DNA from: Anaerolineae bacterium
GTDB lineage: Bacteria > Chloroflexota > Anaerolineae > UBA1429
Assembly: GCA_007118555.1 (NCBI GenBank)
Contig: SKRJ01000474.1
Location: forward strand, 1-12,685
Length of the DNA: 12,685 nt
Reading direction: 5' to 3'
Part shown: positions 1-7,119 of the stretch, piece by piece
How the letters are laid out: the number at the start of each line of letters is the position of its first letter
How positions within the stretch are numbered: the first letter of the stretch is position 1
Notes under the pieces: model-generated
Databases searched by the model: none
Seen by the model: the letters and a program-made list of their open reading frames with translations, nothing else
Told to the model about the DNA's origin: nothing
Position numbers and translations under genes: made by a program

Positions 1-976
1 CGCAGAGCAGCGCGTCCACGTCAGGCGTCACGAGCTCGCGAATCCCGGGCGAATCGTTGGTGACGAGTGCAAGCCCCAGCGCCCATGCCAGATACGCCTT
101 GATGGGGATCACGCGCTGGGTCTTGGTGGCCGTGCCAAAGACGCCCAGACAGACGCTGGCGCCCGCCACCCGTTGCGCCAGAGCCTCCAGCGGCAGCCAC
201 TCGGGCATAAAGCGCACATTGTCGAGCGCGAGATCCCGGGCCATCTGGCGCATCTGGGGGTAGGTCTGTCCCGAGCCCATGAGCTCGAACCGGATGTCGG
301 GTCGGTGACGCAAAAGATGCGCCGCCTGTAGCACCAGCTCGAGGCCGTGCAGGGGGATGAACTTGCCAAAGTACACGACCCGAAACCCATCGCCGCTGGA
401 CGGTGGAACCGGCTCCGAAGGCAAGTCATCCGGAGCGCCCACCCAGACCCGTCGCAGGCGCCCGGGGCCGATCCGATAGCGCGACTGGATCAGCGCGCCC
501 TGGGCCTCGGTGTCCACCAGGATGCGGTCGGGCAGCCGGTAGAGCATCTTTTCGGCGCGCAGCAGCCATCGGGCGCTGGCGCTTGTGGCAGACAAGAGAT
601 CACGATCCTCGACAATCGTCTCATAGAGCGAGGTGAGTGCATCCCAGAGGAGGGGTGTCCGGCGCAGCCAGGTGAGCAGGCGCGCCAAGAGCAGCTCGGG
701 GTGGCCCGGATGCCCCACGATGACCAGATCGTGCGGGGGGCTCTTGAGGTAGCGCCACGCAAGAAAGGCATGGGCGCGAGCGAGCCGGCACCAGAGCCTC
801 GGTTGCAGCAGCCCCCGGCGGGCCGACGCGACGCGCTCATCGGTGTCGCAAAAGACCGGCTCGTGGATCTCGATGACCTCGACGCCGGCCCTTTGCAGTC
901 CACGGATGATGACGCGATTGCGCACATGCTCACGATCGTAGGCGCCCAGGTAGCAGACGCGCAGGCGCCTGCTCAT
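1..976 (-). CDS. Glycosyltransferase family 4 (GT4), 3' end beyond window
   Basis: The first 325 residues of a GT-B fold, retaining glycosyltransferase; the end lies off the left edge, so the frame is open. It starts MSRRLRVCYLGAYDREHVRN, a typical N-terminal beta-strand plus loop. Around residue 190-215 comes VVYFGKFIPLHGLELVLQAA, the usual opening of the C-terminal nucleotide-sugar domain. Next is GSGQTYPQMRQMA and, near the edge, RVIPIKAYLAWALGLALVTN followed by GIRELV, which matches the donor-binding region of GT4 enzymes. The expected reaction is transfer of a sugar from a nucleotide-sugar to a lipid, glycan or small acceptor on the cytoplasmic side of the membrane; donor and acceptor cannot be told from sequence. 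The ATG lies in an ATGA overlap with the stop of the upstream GAF/PP2C phosphatase, so translation is probably coupled and it is the last visible gene of that operon. Family assignment is firm, substrate unknown. Confidence 0.85.
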   Translation of the reverse strand, partial: MSRRLRVCYLGAYDREHVRNRVIIRGLQRAGVEVIEIHEPVFCDTDERVASARRGLLQPRLWCRLARAHAFLAWRYLKSPPHDLVIVGHPGHPELLLARLLTWLRRTPLLWDALTSLYETIVEDRDLLSATSASARWLLRAEKMLYRLPDRILVDTEAQGALIQSRYRIGPGRLRRVWVGAPDDLPSEPVPPSSGDGFRVVYFGKFIPLHGLELVLQAAHLLRHRPDIRFELMGSGQTYPQMRQMARDLALDNVRFMPEWLPLEALAQRVAGASVCLGVFGTATKTQRVIPIKAYLAWALGLALVTNDSPGIRELVTPDVDALLC

Positions 977-3855
977 CCGTTCTCTGGCTCGCGCTGGATC
1001 ACCAACATGGTGTAATCGTCGGCCTGTGGCAGATTGCCCACGAACTGATAGACGGCGTCGTTGATGCGCTGGATGAGCCCTTCTGGAGGCAGGTCGGCGT
1101 TCTCGCGAAGAATCTGCTTGAGGCGAGAGATGCCAAACTCTTGTTCCTCGCCGTTCCATGCCTCGGTGACGCCATCGGTATAGAGAACCAGGGTATCTCC
1201 CGGGGCCAACGTGACGGTATGCTCCTCCAGCGCCGGATCCGAGACGATGCCCAATACAATGCCTACCGGCTCTAGTGCGACGATCTCCCGATCGGCGGCG
1301 CGCAAGAGGAGCGGGGGATTGTGACCCGCGCGCACAAAACGATACAGGCCCTGCTCGATATCCAGAATGCCATAGACCATGCTGACGAACATGCCCGAGC
1401 GCGAGTCCTGCAGGAGGATGCGGTTGGCGCGCTCCAGGGTTGCAGCGGGGCCTCGCGTATCGAGGGCGGCGGCACGCAACACGGTACGGGAGAGGGCCAT
1501 GTACAGGGCGGCCGCCACACCTTTGTCCGACACATCGGCGATGCTCACACCGAGCTGTGAGCGATTCAGGCGCACAAAGTCATAGTAGTCGCCGCCCACG
1601 CCTCTGGCGGCGCGCCACTCGACGGCGATGCGCCAGCCGGGCACCTCGGGGCAGCACTCGGGCAAAAAGCTCGTCTGGATATCCATGGCCAGGTTCATCT
1701 CGTGCTCCAGGCGCTCCTGGCGCACGGCCTGTTCATAGAGCCGCGTCGCCGAGATCGCCAGCGAGGTCTGGCTGGCAATTCCGCTCAACAGCGTCAGGCG
1801 CCGTCCCGAGAGCGCGGGGGCCGCACGCTGCGCCCCTACGAGGAGCAATCCCAGATCATGCTGATGCGCCCGCAAAGACAGCGCCAGCGTCTCGGCCTCT
1901 CCATTGTCCACCGGCGCCAATCCCAGTGCGCTGGCATCCATCGGGGGCGCCAGGATCCTGATGTCGTCCGACTGCTGCAACTCATCGAGCCAGGTCAGCT
2001 CGTCGTACGAGTAGAGGGGCGTGGAGGGACGCTCTTGGAGGTTCCTTGTGAGGCCATAGCTCGCTACGCCGGCGTATCGGTGCTGCTCGGGTTGCCGCAC
2101 CAGAATGGCGCACCACGACACGCCCATGAGCATCGGGATCAGGCGCACTACGGTGGTCACGGTCTCGTCAAGATCATAGCTGCCGCTCGCAATGACGTTG
2201 GCCACCTGCAGCAACGCCGTCGATACCCAGGCCTCCTCGCGTTGGGCGGCCAGCAGAGCCGCATTGTCCATCGCCAGGGCGGCCTGGCGGGCAATGCCCT
2301 CGAGAACGGTACGCTGGGGCGCGGGGAGCTCCTCCGAGTTGGGTGTTTGGGCCAGCATGACGCCCATCAGCGAACCTCGGGGCGCCAACGGATAGGCCAA
2401 CACATGATGCCCATTCGTCCGCTCACTGTTCCACAGGCGCGCCAGAGGCCCCAGGGCCTCTAGCTCTGAGATGCCCGTTCCACCCACAGCCACCTGCTTG
2501 AGGATCGGAATCTGGTCGGAGGGATAGCGCAACGTGCAGCTCGGAGCCTGGTCTGCGGGCGTGTCATACACAGGCAGGCAGAACTCGTCGGACTCGGCCG
2601 AGTACGAGAGCAGTGTACAGTGCTCGACGCCGGTGAGCAGTTGGGCGAGGCGCGAGACCGTGGCGGCCACCTCCTCCAGGGTGCTCTCCTCGGCCAGAGC
2701 CTCGGCCACCTGCAAGAGGGCCGTAGAGACCCAGGCCTGCTCCTGTTGGGCGCGATAGATCTGGCTGTCTTCGATGGCAACGGCGATCTGATCCGCCAGG
2801 ATGCGCAGGATCGATATCTCGTCCTCGTCAAAGCTGCCGTAGCGGTCGCTCTGCAGGTCGAGCACGCCCAGAACACGATCCTCGACCATGAGGGGCAGCG
2901 CCACCTCGGCGGCAGCTCGGTCGAGGGCCTCATGGGCCAGGTAGCGTGGATCCTCGCGCACATCGTTGGCGACGATCACCTGCCCGAGGGCGGCGTGCCC
3001 GATGAGGCCCTGGCCCCAGGACACGGTGATGCCCCGCTCCTGAATCGTCGGGTTGGAGCTGGCCTGCATGGTGATGATGCGCTTTTTGCGATCCAGTGAA
3101 AAGATGCTCACATGATAATAGCCCAGCGTCTCGGCCACCAGCTTGACCGTGTCGGCAAAGAGCGTGTCCAGATCGAGGATCGCAGCGACCTTGCGGCTGA
3201 CCTCGGCAATGAGCATGAGCTGATCACTACGCTCATGCTCTCTCCGATAGAGACGCGCGCCGTCGAGCCCCAGGGCGATCTGCTCGGCAGAAACGGCAAA
3301 GGGGGGCTGCTGGCGCCTGCCAAAGGCGCGCTCCCTGGGCGACTGGAGCGAGATGGCTCCCAGGAATCGGTCTTGGACCACGAGAGGGATGTACAATCCG
3401 CTGCGGGCCGGGGTCCCCAGGCGGAGCGGCTCGACGGGGGTGCGATCCAGATCAGGAACCACCAGGATCTGGCGGTGCTCCTTGAGCCAATCATAGGGGC
3501 CGCTCCCGATCTCGGCGGCTTTGGTCTCGTCGAGGACGTGGCCTCCTTTGGCAATGGTCAGGTGCCGCGACTGTCCCCTCTCGGGCTCGAGTTGCAGCAC
3601 AAGGGCTGCCCGGGGGGCCAGGCGCCGCATGTGGGCCGCGATCACGCGATACAGCGAGGCTGGCTCCATGCCTGTCTGCAGCACCTGTTGGCTGAGACCG
3701 GTCAGGGAGAGCACGTTCTGATACTGTCTGCGGGCGCGAAACCAGCAGAGGATCAGAACAGCGCTGCCAAGGGCTGCGACGGTCAAGATTACGGCCACCA
3801 AGCCGGGCAACGTCAGCAACGCCAGTGATAGGTTGGCGCTCAATCTTGCGGCCAT
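973..3855 (-). CDS. Membrane-anchored four-GAF, SpoIIE/RsbU-type PP2C phosphatase
   Basis: A 960-residue sensor phosphatase. Residues about 10-38 form a hydrophobic segment followed by RARRQ, suggesting one N-terminal membrane anchor with the rest in the cytoplasm. Four GAF-like domains follow at about 60-205, 225-368, 390-535 and 558-708; the second is the most typical (GQGLIGHAALGQ, PLMVEDRVLGVLDLQS). A helical linker (about 709-735, ERLEHEMNLAMDIQTSFLP) leads into the phosphatase domain, 740-955. That domain keeps the metal-binding acidic motifs: VGGDYYD (D756), IADVSDKG (D774), LYTDGVTEA (D894) and ADDYTMLVI (D946/D947), plus RAGHNPPLLL. By family knowledge such enzymes dephosphorylate the Ser of a STAS antagonist, here probably one or both STAS proteins encoded just upstream. 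The GAF ligands are unknown. GAF3 and GAF4 each begin with nearly the same helix (AWVSTALLQVA at 374-384 and 542-552), showing an internal duplication. The gene starts 20 nt after the second STAS gene and ends in an ATGA overlap with the glycosyltransferase. Confidence 0.93.
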   Translation of the reverse strand: MAARLSANLSLALLTLPGLVAVILTVAALGSAVLILCWFRARRQYQNVLSLTGLSQQVLQTGMEPASLYRVIAAHMRRLAPRAALVLQLEPERGQSRHLTIAKGGHVLDETKAAEIGSGPYDWLKEHRQILVVPDLDRTPVEPLRLGTPARSGLYIPLVVQDRFLGAISLQSPRERAFGRRQQPPFAVSAEQIALGLDGARLYRREHERSDQLMLIAEVSRKVAAILDLDTLFADTVKLVAETLGYYHVSIFSLDRKKRIITMQASSNPTIQERGITVSWGQGLIGHAALGQVIVANDVREDPRYLAHEALDRAAAEVALPLMVEDRVLGVLDLQSDRYGSFDEDEISILRILADQIAVAIEDSQIYRAQQEQAWVSTALLQVAEALAEESTLEEVAATVSRLAQLLTGVEHCTLLSYSAESDEFCLPVYDTPADQAPSCTLRYPSDQIPILKQVAVGGTGISELEALGPLARLWNSERTNGHHVLAYPLAPRGSLMGVMLAQTPNSEELPAPQRTVLEGIARQAALAMDNAALLAAQREEAWVSTALLQVANVIASGSYDLDETVTTVVRLIPMLMGVSWCAILVRQPEQHRYAGVASYGLTRNLQERPSTPLYSYDELTWLDELQQSDDIRILAPPMDASALGLAPVDNGEAETLALSLRAHQHDLGLLLVGAQRAAPALSGRRLTLLSGIASQTSLAISATRLYEQAVRQERLEHEMNLAMDIQTSFLPECCPEVPGWRIAVEWRAARGVGGDYYDFVRLNRSQLGVSIADVSDKGVAAALYMALSRTVLRAAALDTRGPAATLERANRILLQDSRSGMFVSMVYGILDIEQGLYRFVRAGHNPPLLLRAADREIVALEPVGIVLGIVSDPALEEHTVTLAPGDTLVLYTDGVTEAWNGEEQEFGISRLKQILRENADLPPEGLIQRINDAVYQFVGNLPQADDYTMLVIQREPENG

Positions 3856-3875
3856 TTGAAGCCAGACTCTCTCTG

Positions 3876-4166
3876 CTACGTGGTCCGTATGCCGAACACT
3901 CGATCGAGCCCAGCCATGCGCAGCACGCGCATGACACGTTGGGGGATGTTGGTGAGGACGATCTCGCTGCCCTCATTGGCCGCCTGGCGGTGGGCGAGTA
4001 GCAGCACCCTGAGGGCGCTACTGCTCACGTAGGTAACATCGCCAAGGTCGAGCAGGATCGTGTCGGCCCCGGAATCGAGCAGACGTTGGAGCTGTCCATC
4101 CAGCTCTGGAGCCCGCAGGGCGTCATAGCGCCCCTCGAGGGCATAGAGATGATCGTTATTTCGCAA
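3876..4166 (-). CDS. STAS-domain anti-sigma factor antagonist (RsbV/SpoIIAA-like), second copy
   Basis: A 96-residue single STAS domain, close to the usual length. The core DLGDVTYVSSSALRVLLL (about 40-57) aligns with the DSSGLG phosphorylation loop of SpoIIAA/RsbV. By that alignment S49 is the phospho-acceptor; the preceding Asp is Ser (S48) and the Gly is Ala (A51). The C-terminal VMRVLRMAGLDRVFGI is the usual last helix region. In this family the unphosphorylated form binds the RsbW-type kinase and frees its sigma factor (or other partner); the kinase phosphorylates it and a PP2C enzyme resets it. The start is TTG, two bases after the stop of the kinase gene; GAAGGA ends five bases before it, and no ATG or GTG gives a better fit. 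Sitting between the kinase and the phosphatase, it is probably a substrate of both. Confidence 0.9.
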   Translation of the reverse strand: MRNNDHLYALEGRYDALRAPELDGQLQRLLDSGADTILLDLGDVTYVSSSALRVLLLAHRQAANEGSEIVLTNIPQRVMRVLRMAGLDRVFGIRTT

Positions 4167-4168
4167 GT

Positions 4169-4594
4169 CTATCCTTCACCTGTCTGGATACGTTTACGCA
4201 AGATGACTTGATTTCCCTTTTCCTTGTCCGAGTGGAACTCGATCCCGTCCGTCAGCTCGCGCATAAAGAACAGGCCCAGCCCGCCGATATCTCGGCTCTC
4301 CAGAGGCGCCTCGGTGTCCGGCATGGGCACCTTGGTCGGATCGAACTGCTTGCCAAAGTCGGTCACTCTTACTACAAAGGTTCTATTCTCTACCCAACAG
4401 CATACCCGCACCTCACCCATGTTGCCGCTATAGGCATGCTCGATCGAGTTGGTGCAGGCCTCGTCGGTCGCCATCTGTATATCAAACACGTCCGCTTCCG
4501 GCACGCCTGCCCGGCGTGCGCTCTGCGTAACGAATTCCGAGATTTTGGCTAGCTGTGACAAATCACTGCGAACGCATAGCTCAAAAGGTGGCAT
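4169..4594 (-). CDS. RsbW-like anti-sigma factor / serine kinase (HATPase_c_2)
   Basis: A 141-residue GHKL-fold protein, the normal size for RsbW/SpoIIAB-type kinases. The N box is DEACTNSIEHAY (residues 44-55, N49 expected to hold Mg-ATP), the G1 box is VTDFGKQFDP (D79) and the G2 box is GGLGLFFMRELTD (104-116). The known role of the family is to bind and inhibit a sigma factor and to phosphorylate its STAS antagonist, with partner choice set by the antagonist's phosphorylation state. It lies between two STAS genes and upstream of a PP2C phosphatase, which supports this role; no sigma factor is encoded nearby, so its target is unknown and need not be a sigma factor. The ATG is preceded by AAAGGGG at a suitable distance. 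The gap to the first STAS stop is 23 nt. Confidence 0.92.
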   Translation of the reverse strand: MPPFELCVRSDLSQLAKISEFVTQSARRAGVPEADVFDIQMATDEACTNSIEHAYSGNMGEVRVCCWVENRTFVVRVTDFGKQFDPTKVPMPDTEAPLESRDIGGLGLFFMRELTDGIEFHSDKEKGNQVILRKRIQTGEG

Positions 4595-4617
4595 ATTGGC
4601 CCCTTTGCGCCTGTCAG

Positions 4618-4953
4618 CTAGAAACTTCCTACGGCTTTTGTTGTATCCGGGTAGGTCTCGATAAAGGAGGAAATACCCGCCAAGTCAAACACCTGAGTAA
4701 TACGCTCAGGAACGGCCGCCAGGCGCACATCGCCCCGGTTCCATCGCCGACACTCTTTGTAGCCCATCAGAAGCGCGCGGATCGCGGCGCTCGAAAAAAA
4801 CTGTACGCCGGACATGTCCACGACGATTCGATAGACCCCACCATTCATCGACTCTCTAAAGGCCTCTTCCAGCGCAGGCGCAGTGGCGCTGTCAAAGCGG
4901 CCCTCGAGTTTGATGACGTTACAGCGCTTGAGCTCTGTCGTTTCGATGGTCAC
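4618..4953 (-). CDS. STAS-domain anti-sigma factor antagonist, first gene of partner-switching operon
   Basis: A 111-residue STAS protein (MTIETTELKRCNVIKLEGRF at the start). The phosphorylation loop reads VDMSGVQFFSSAAIRALL (about 45-62). Aligned with SpoIIAA/RsbV, S55 is the likely phospho-acceptor, the preceding Asp is Ser (S54) and the Gly of the loop is Ala. RITQVFDLAGISSFI is the typical C-terminal part. The start is GTG, chosen because AGGAGG sits six bases upstream and the STAS fold begins there. The open frame continues much further upstream, but that part overlaps the hydantoinase gene and crosses the promoter, so it is not counted. This is the promoter-proximal gene of the module. 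It differs clearly from the second STAS protein, so the two may respond to different partners. Confidence 0.9.
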   Translation of the reverse strand: MTIETTELKRCNVIKLEGRFDSATAPALEEAFRESMNGGVYRIVVDMSGVQFFSSAAIRALLMGYKECRRWNRGDVRLAAVPERITQVFDLAGISSFIETYPDTTKAVGSF

Positions 4954-4999
4954 GAGTTGCCTCCTGGGCGAACGCTGTCTGTTGTTCAACTCTGATCCC

Positions 5000-5028
5000 A
5001 TTATACCATACCGATCCGCCACTTCCAA
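5000..5028 (-). promoter_or_regulatory. Sigma-70-type promoter of the STAS/RsbW/PP2C operon
   Basis: On the minus strand the -35 is TTGGAA (5023-5028, four of six consensus bases). A 17-base spacer leads to a perfect -10 TATAAT (5000-5005), which has the extended form TGGTATAAT. Transcription should start near 4993, leaving a leader of about 40 nt with AGGAGG before the GTG of the first STAS gene. It lies between the hydantoinase stop and this gene, so the module can be expressed separately from the upstream operon. The -35 overlaps the palindrome CCAATTGG (5025-5032), which may or may not matter. Confidence 0.75.
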
Positions 5029-5078
5029 TTGGTTTGTTGACCTGACAAGTCCACTTTCGGCCGCTTGGGCGTGACGTC

Positions 5079-7076
5079 TCAGCCTCCGAGGCGCGGCCTT
5101 CCGATGGCGCGGGCGTTGATACAGGATTGTACGTACACCTCGCCGCCATAGGCATCCGAGACGGGCGCATGGCTGTGGCGCTCGTCCACCATGACGCGCA
5201 CGTCGGTCCCCCCGGCGCTCTCGACCATCTCGCAGGCAAGACGCTCGGCTTCTGCCCGGCCATACGACAGGGCCTGCTCCAGATTCTCCCACTGCGTGCT
5301 CCCGTGGGGCAGGTGCACCCGATAGCCCTGCTCCTGCTCTTGTGGCAACACCAGGGCTTGCACACGCATGATGATGCTGCCTACCACAGCACCCAGGGCG
5401 TTGGCGACGTCGCTGTGTTTCGGGACCTCCAGGCGGCCGCCCAAGAGCTCGGCCGCGCGTGGAAAGTAGGTCTCGGCGGGCGCGCCAATGCCCACCAGCA
5501 TGGGGCCCAGCGTGGGGCGAAACCGTATCCTCTCGTCACCGTTTGGGCTCACCAGGCGCGTCAGGGCAGGGGGTGGCAGGGTGTCGGCAGACCCATTGCC
5601 ATCCTGCACCCATAGCTTTTGCACGACCTCCTCCGCAATGCGAGTGCTGGCCTGCTCCAGGACGCGCCGGCACAGCTCTTTGGGCGTGGTTCCCAGAGCG
5701 CCCGCCAGTATCCGAGCGCCATGCACCGCTGCGGTGCTGTTCCATGCACTGTAGCGGCCCAGAACGTGGGCGGCATCGGTGGCCGTAAAGCCCGAGCGAA
5801 TGACGATGCCCTCGCGCTCCAGGCGGGTCAGATAGCGCTGATACAGGCTGGGGTAGCGCATGATCTCGTGAACGGCGCCCATCGGCAGAGGGCCCTGGCG
5901 CAGCGCATCGAACAGCTGGGCGCCAAAGGGGGGATCCTCGCCATTGGCCGTCGGCCAGCTGCGCTGCAGCAGCAAGAACTCGATGTCCCCCGGGTCGGCG
6001 ACCGGCGCGTCGGCGTTTGCGGCACCGGCGAGCGCCTCCAAACTGTGGACGATGTCGGGGTGGCGCGTGGCCAGCAGGCAGAGGGGGATGGCCCGCTCTG
6101 GCCCGAGGGTCAGGGCGCCTTCGTGCAGGCGTACATGGCTATCGCCACCGAGCCCCATCGTGTGAATGTCCACGGCCTCGATCATCGTGCGCCAGCCGCC
6201 GACGCGGGCGCCCTGGCGGCTCAATACAGGCTGGCCTCCGTCGATGAGGGCGATGTCGGTGGTGGTGCCGCCCATGTCGGCCACCACGATGCTCTGCTCG
6301 CCACACAGGTGGCGGGCCCCCACGACGCTGGCGGCCGGCCCAGAGAGAATCGTCTCGATGGGTCGCAGCGCCGCGACCTGGGCATGGATCAGCGATCCAT
6401 CTCCTTTGACCAACATCAGTGGAGCGTCGATTCCCAGCGCGTCGAGGGCCGACTCGACTGAGGCGACCAACTCGTGCAGCAGGGGGATCAGGCGGCCGTT
6501 CAGGGTCACCGTGGTGGCGCGCCGCAGCGCATCCAGTTGCTGGGTGAGCTCGTGACCGCAGGTGCAGGGCAGGTGCGTGAGCTCGCCCACAAGGGCCTGG
6601 ACCGCGCGCTCGTGGGAGGGGTTGCGGGTGCCGAAATAGCCCGAGATGGCAAACGCCTGCACATGGGGCGCGTGCTCCAGAATGGCCCGCCGAGCGGCCT
6701 CGTAATCGAGAGTGTGACGCTCCTCGCCGTCCATCGTGTGCCCTCCGCCGATCAGGGCATACCGCTCGGTGCCCAGGGCGCGGGCGAGGCTCTCGTGCGG
6801 ATAGAGCGCGGTGTCATATCCGATCAGGAGCGTACACACCGGCGCGCCATGCCCCTCGACGATGGCGTTGGTGGCGAGGGTGGTCGAGAGCGACACAAGG
6901 TGTATATCGTCATGGGCCGACGCATGGATGGCCTCCACCGCCTCTCGGATCCCAACGGTGAGATCGTGCCGGGTGGTGAACGCCTTGGCCGTGGCCAGCA
7001 CGGTGCCTGTTGTATAGTCCACCAGTACGGCATCGGTGTAGGTGCCGCCGGTGTCAATGCCTATCGCAAGTTTCAT
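5079..7076 (-). CDS. Hydantoinase A / oxoprolinase-family ASKHA protein
   Basis: A 665-residue protein with the two ATP-binding halves of the hydantoinase/oxoprolinase family. The N-terminal phosphate loop is IGIDTGGTYTDAVLVD (5-20) and the second is VVADMGGTTTDIALID (264-279), with SGPAASVVGA (245-254) between them and MGLGGDSHVRL (307-317) after. Known members use ATP to open hydantoin, 5-oxoproline or related rings, or to carboxylate ketones, usually together with a HyuB-type subunit. No HyuB gene is present in the window, and the substrate cannot be inferred. The ATG at 7076 is chosen because GAGGAG precedes it and the family begins exactly at MKLAIGIDTGG; the frame is open for 50 more codons inside the upstream lipoprotein gene, but that stretch does not resemble the family. 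It follows the lipoprotein gene by 43 nt and is the last gene before the next promoter. Confidence 0.88.
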   Translation of the reverse strand: MKLAIGIDTGGTYTDAVLVDYTTGTVLATAKAFTTRHDLTVGIREAVEAIHASAHDDIHLVSLSTTLATNAIVEGHGAPVCTLLIGYDTALYPHESLARALGTERYALIGGGHTMDGEERHTLDYEAARRAILEHAPHVQAFAISGYFGTRNPSHERAVQALVGELTHLPCTCGHELTQQLDALRRATTVTLNGRLIPLLHELVASVESALDALGIDAPLMLVKGDGSLIHAQVAALRPIETILSGPAASVVGARHLCGEQSIVVADMGGTTTDIALIDGGQPVLSRQGARVGGWRTMIEAVDIHTMGLGGDSHVRLHEGALTLGPERAIPLCLLATRHPDIVHSLEALAGAANADAPVADPGDIEFLLLQRSWPTANGEDPPFGAQLFDALRQGPLPMGAVHEIMRYPSLYQRYLTRLEREGIVIRSGFTATDAAHVLGRYSAWNSTAAVHGARILAGALGTTPKELCRRVLEQASTRIAEEVVQKLWVQDGNGSADTLPPPALTRLVSPNGDERIRFRPTLGPMLVGIGAPAETYFPRAAELLGGRLEVPKHSDVANALGAVVGSIIMRVQALVLPQEQEQGYRVHLPHGSTQWENLEQALSYGRAEAERLACEMVESAGGTDVRVMVDERHSHAPVSDAYGGEVYVQSCINARAIGRPRLGG

Positions 7077-7119
7077 GAGCTCCTCGATCCCAGGGTTCGC
7101 GCCCAAGTGATCTCGATTG

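Noticed and set aside
4954..5292. N-terminal extension of the first STAS protein to a 224-residue form
   Set aside because: The extra part overlaps the end of the hydantoinase gene, crosses the promoter and its expected start point, and lacks a ribosome site; the GTG with AGGAGG fits better.
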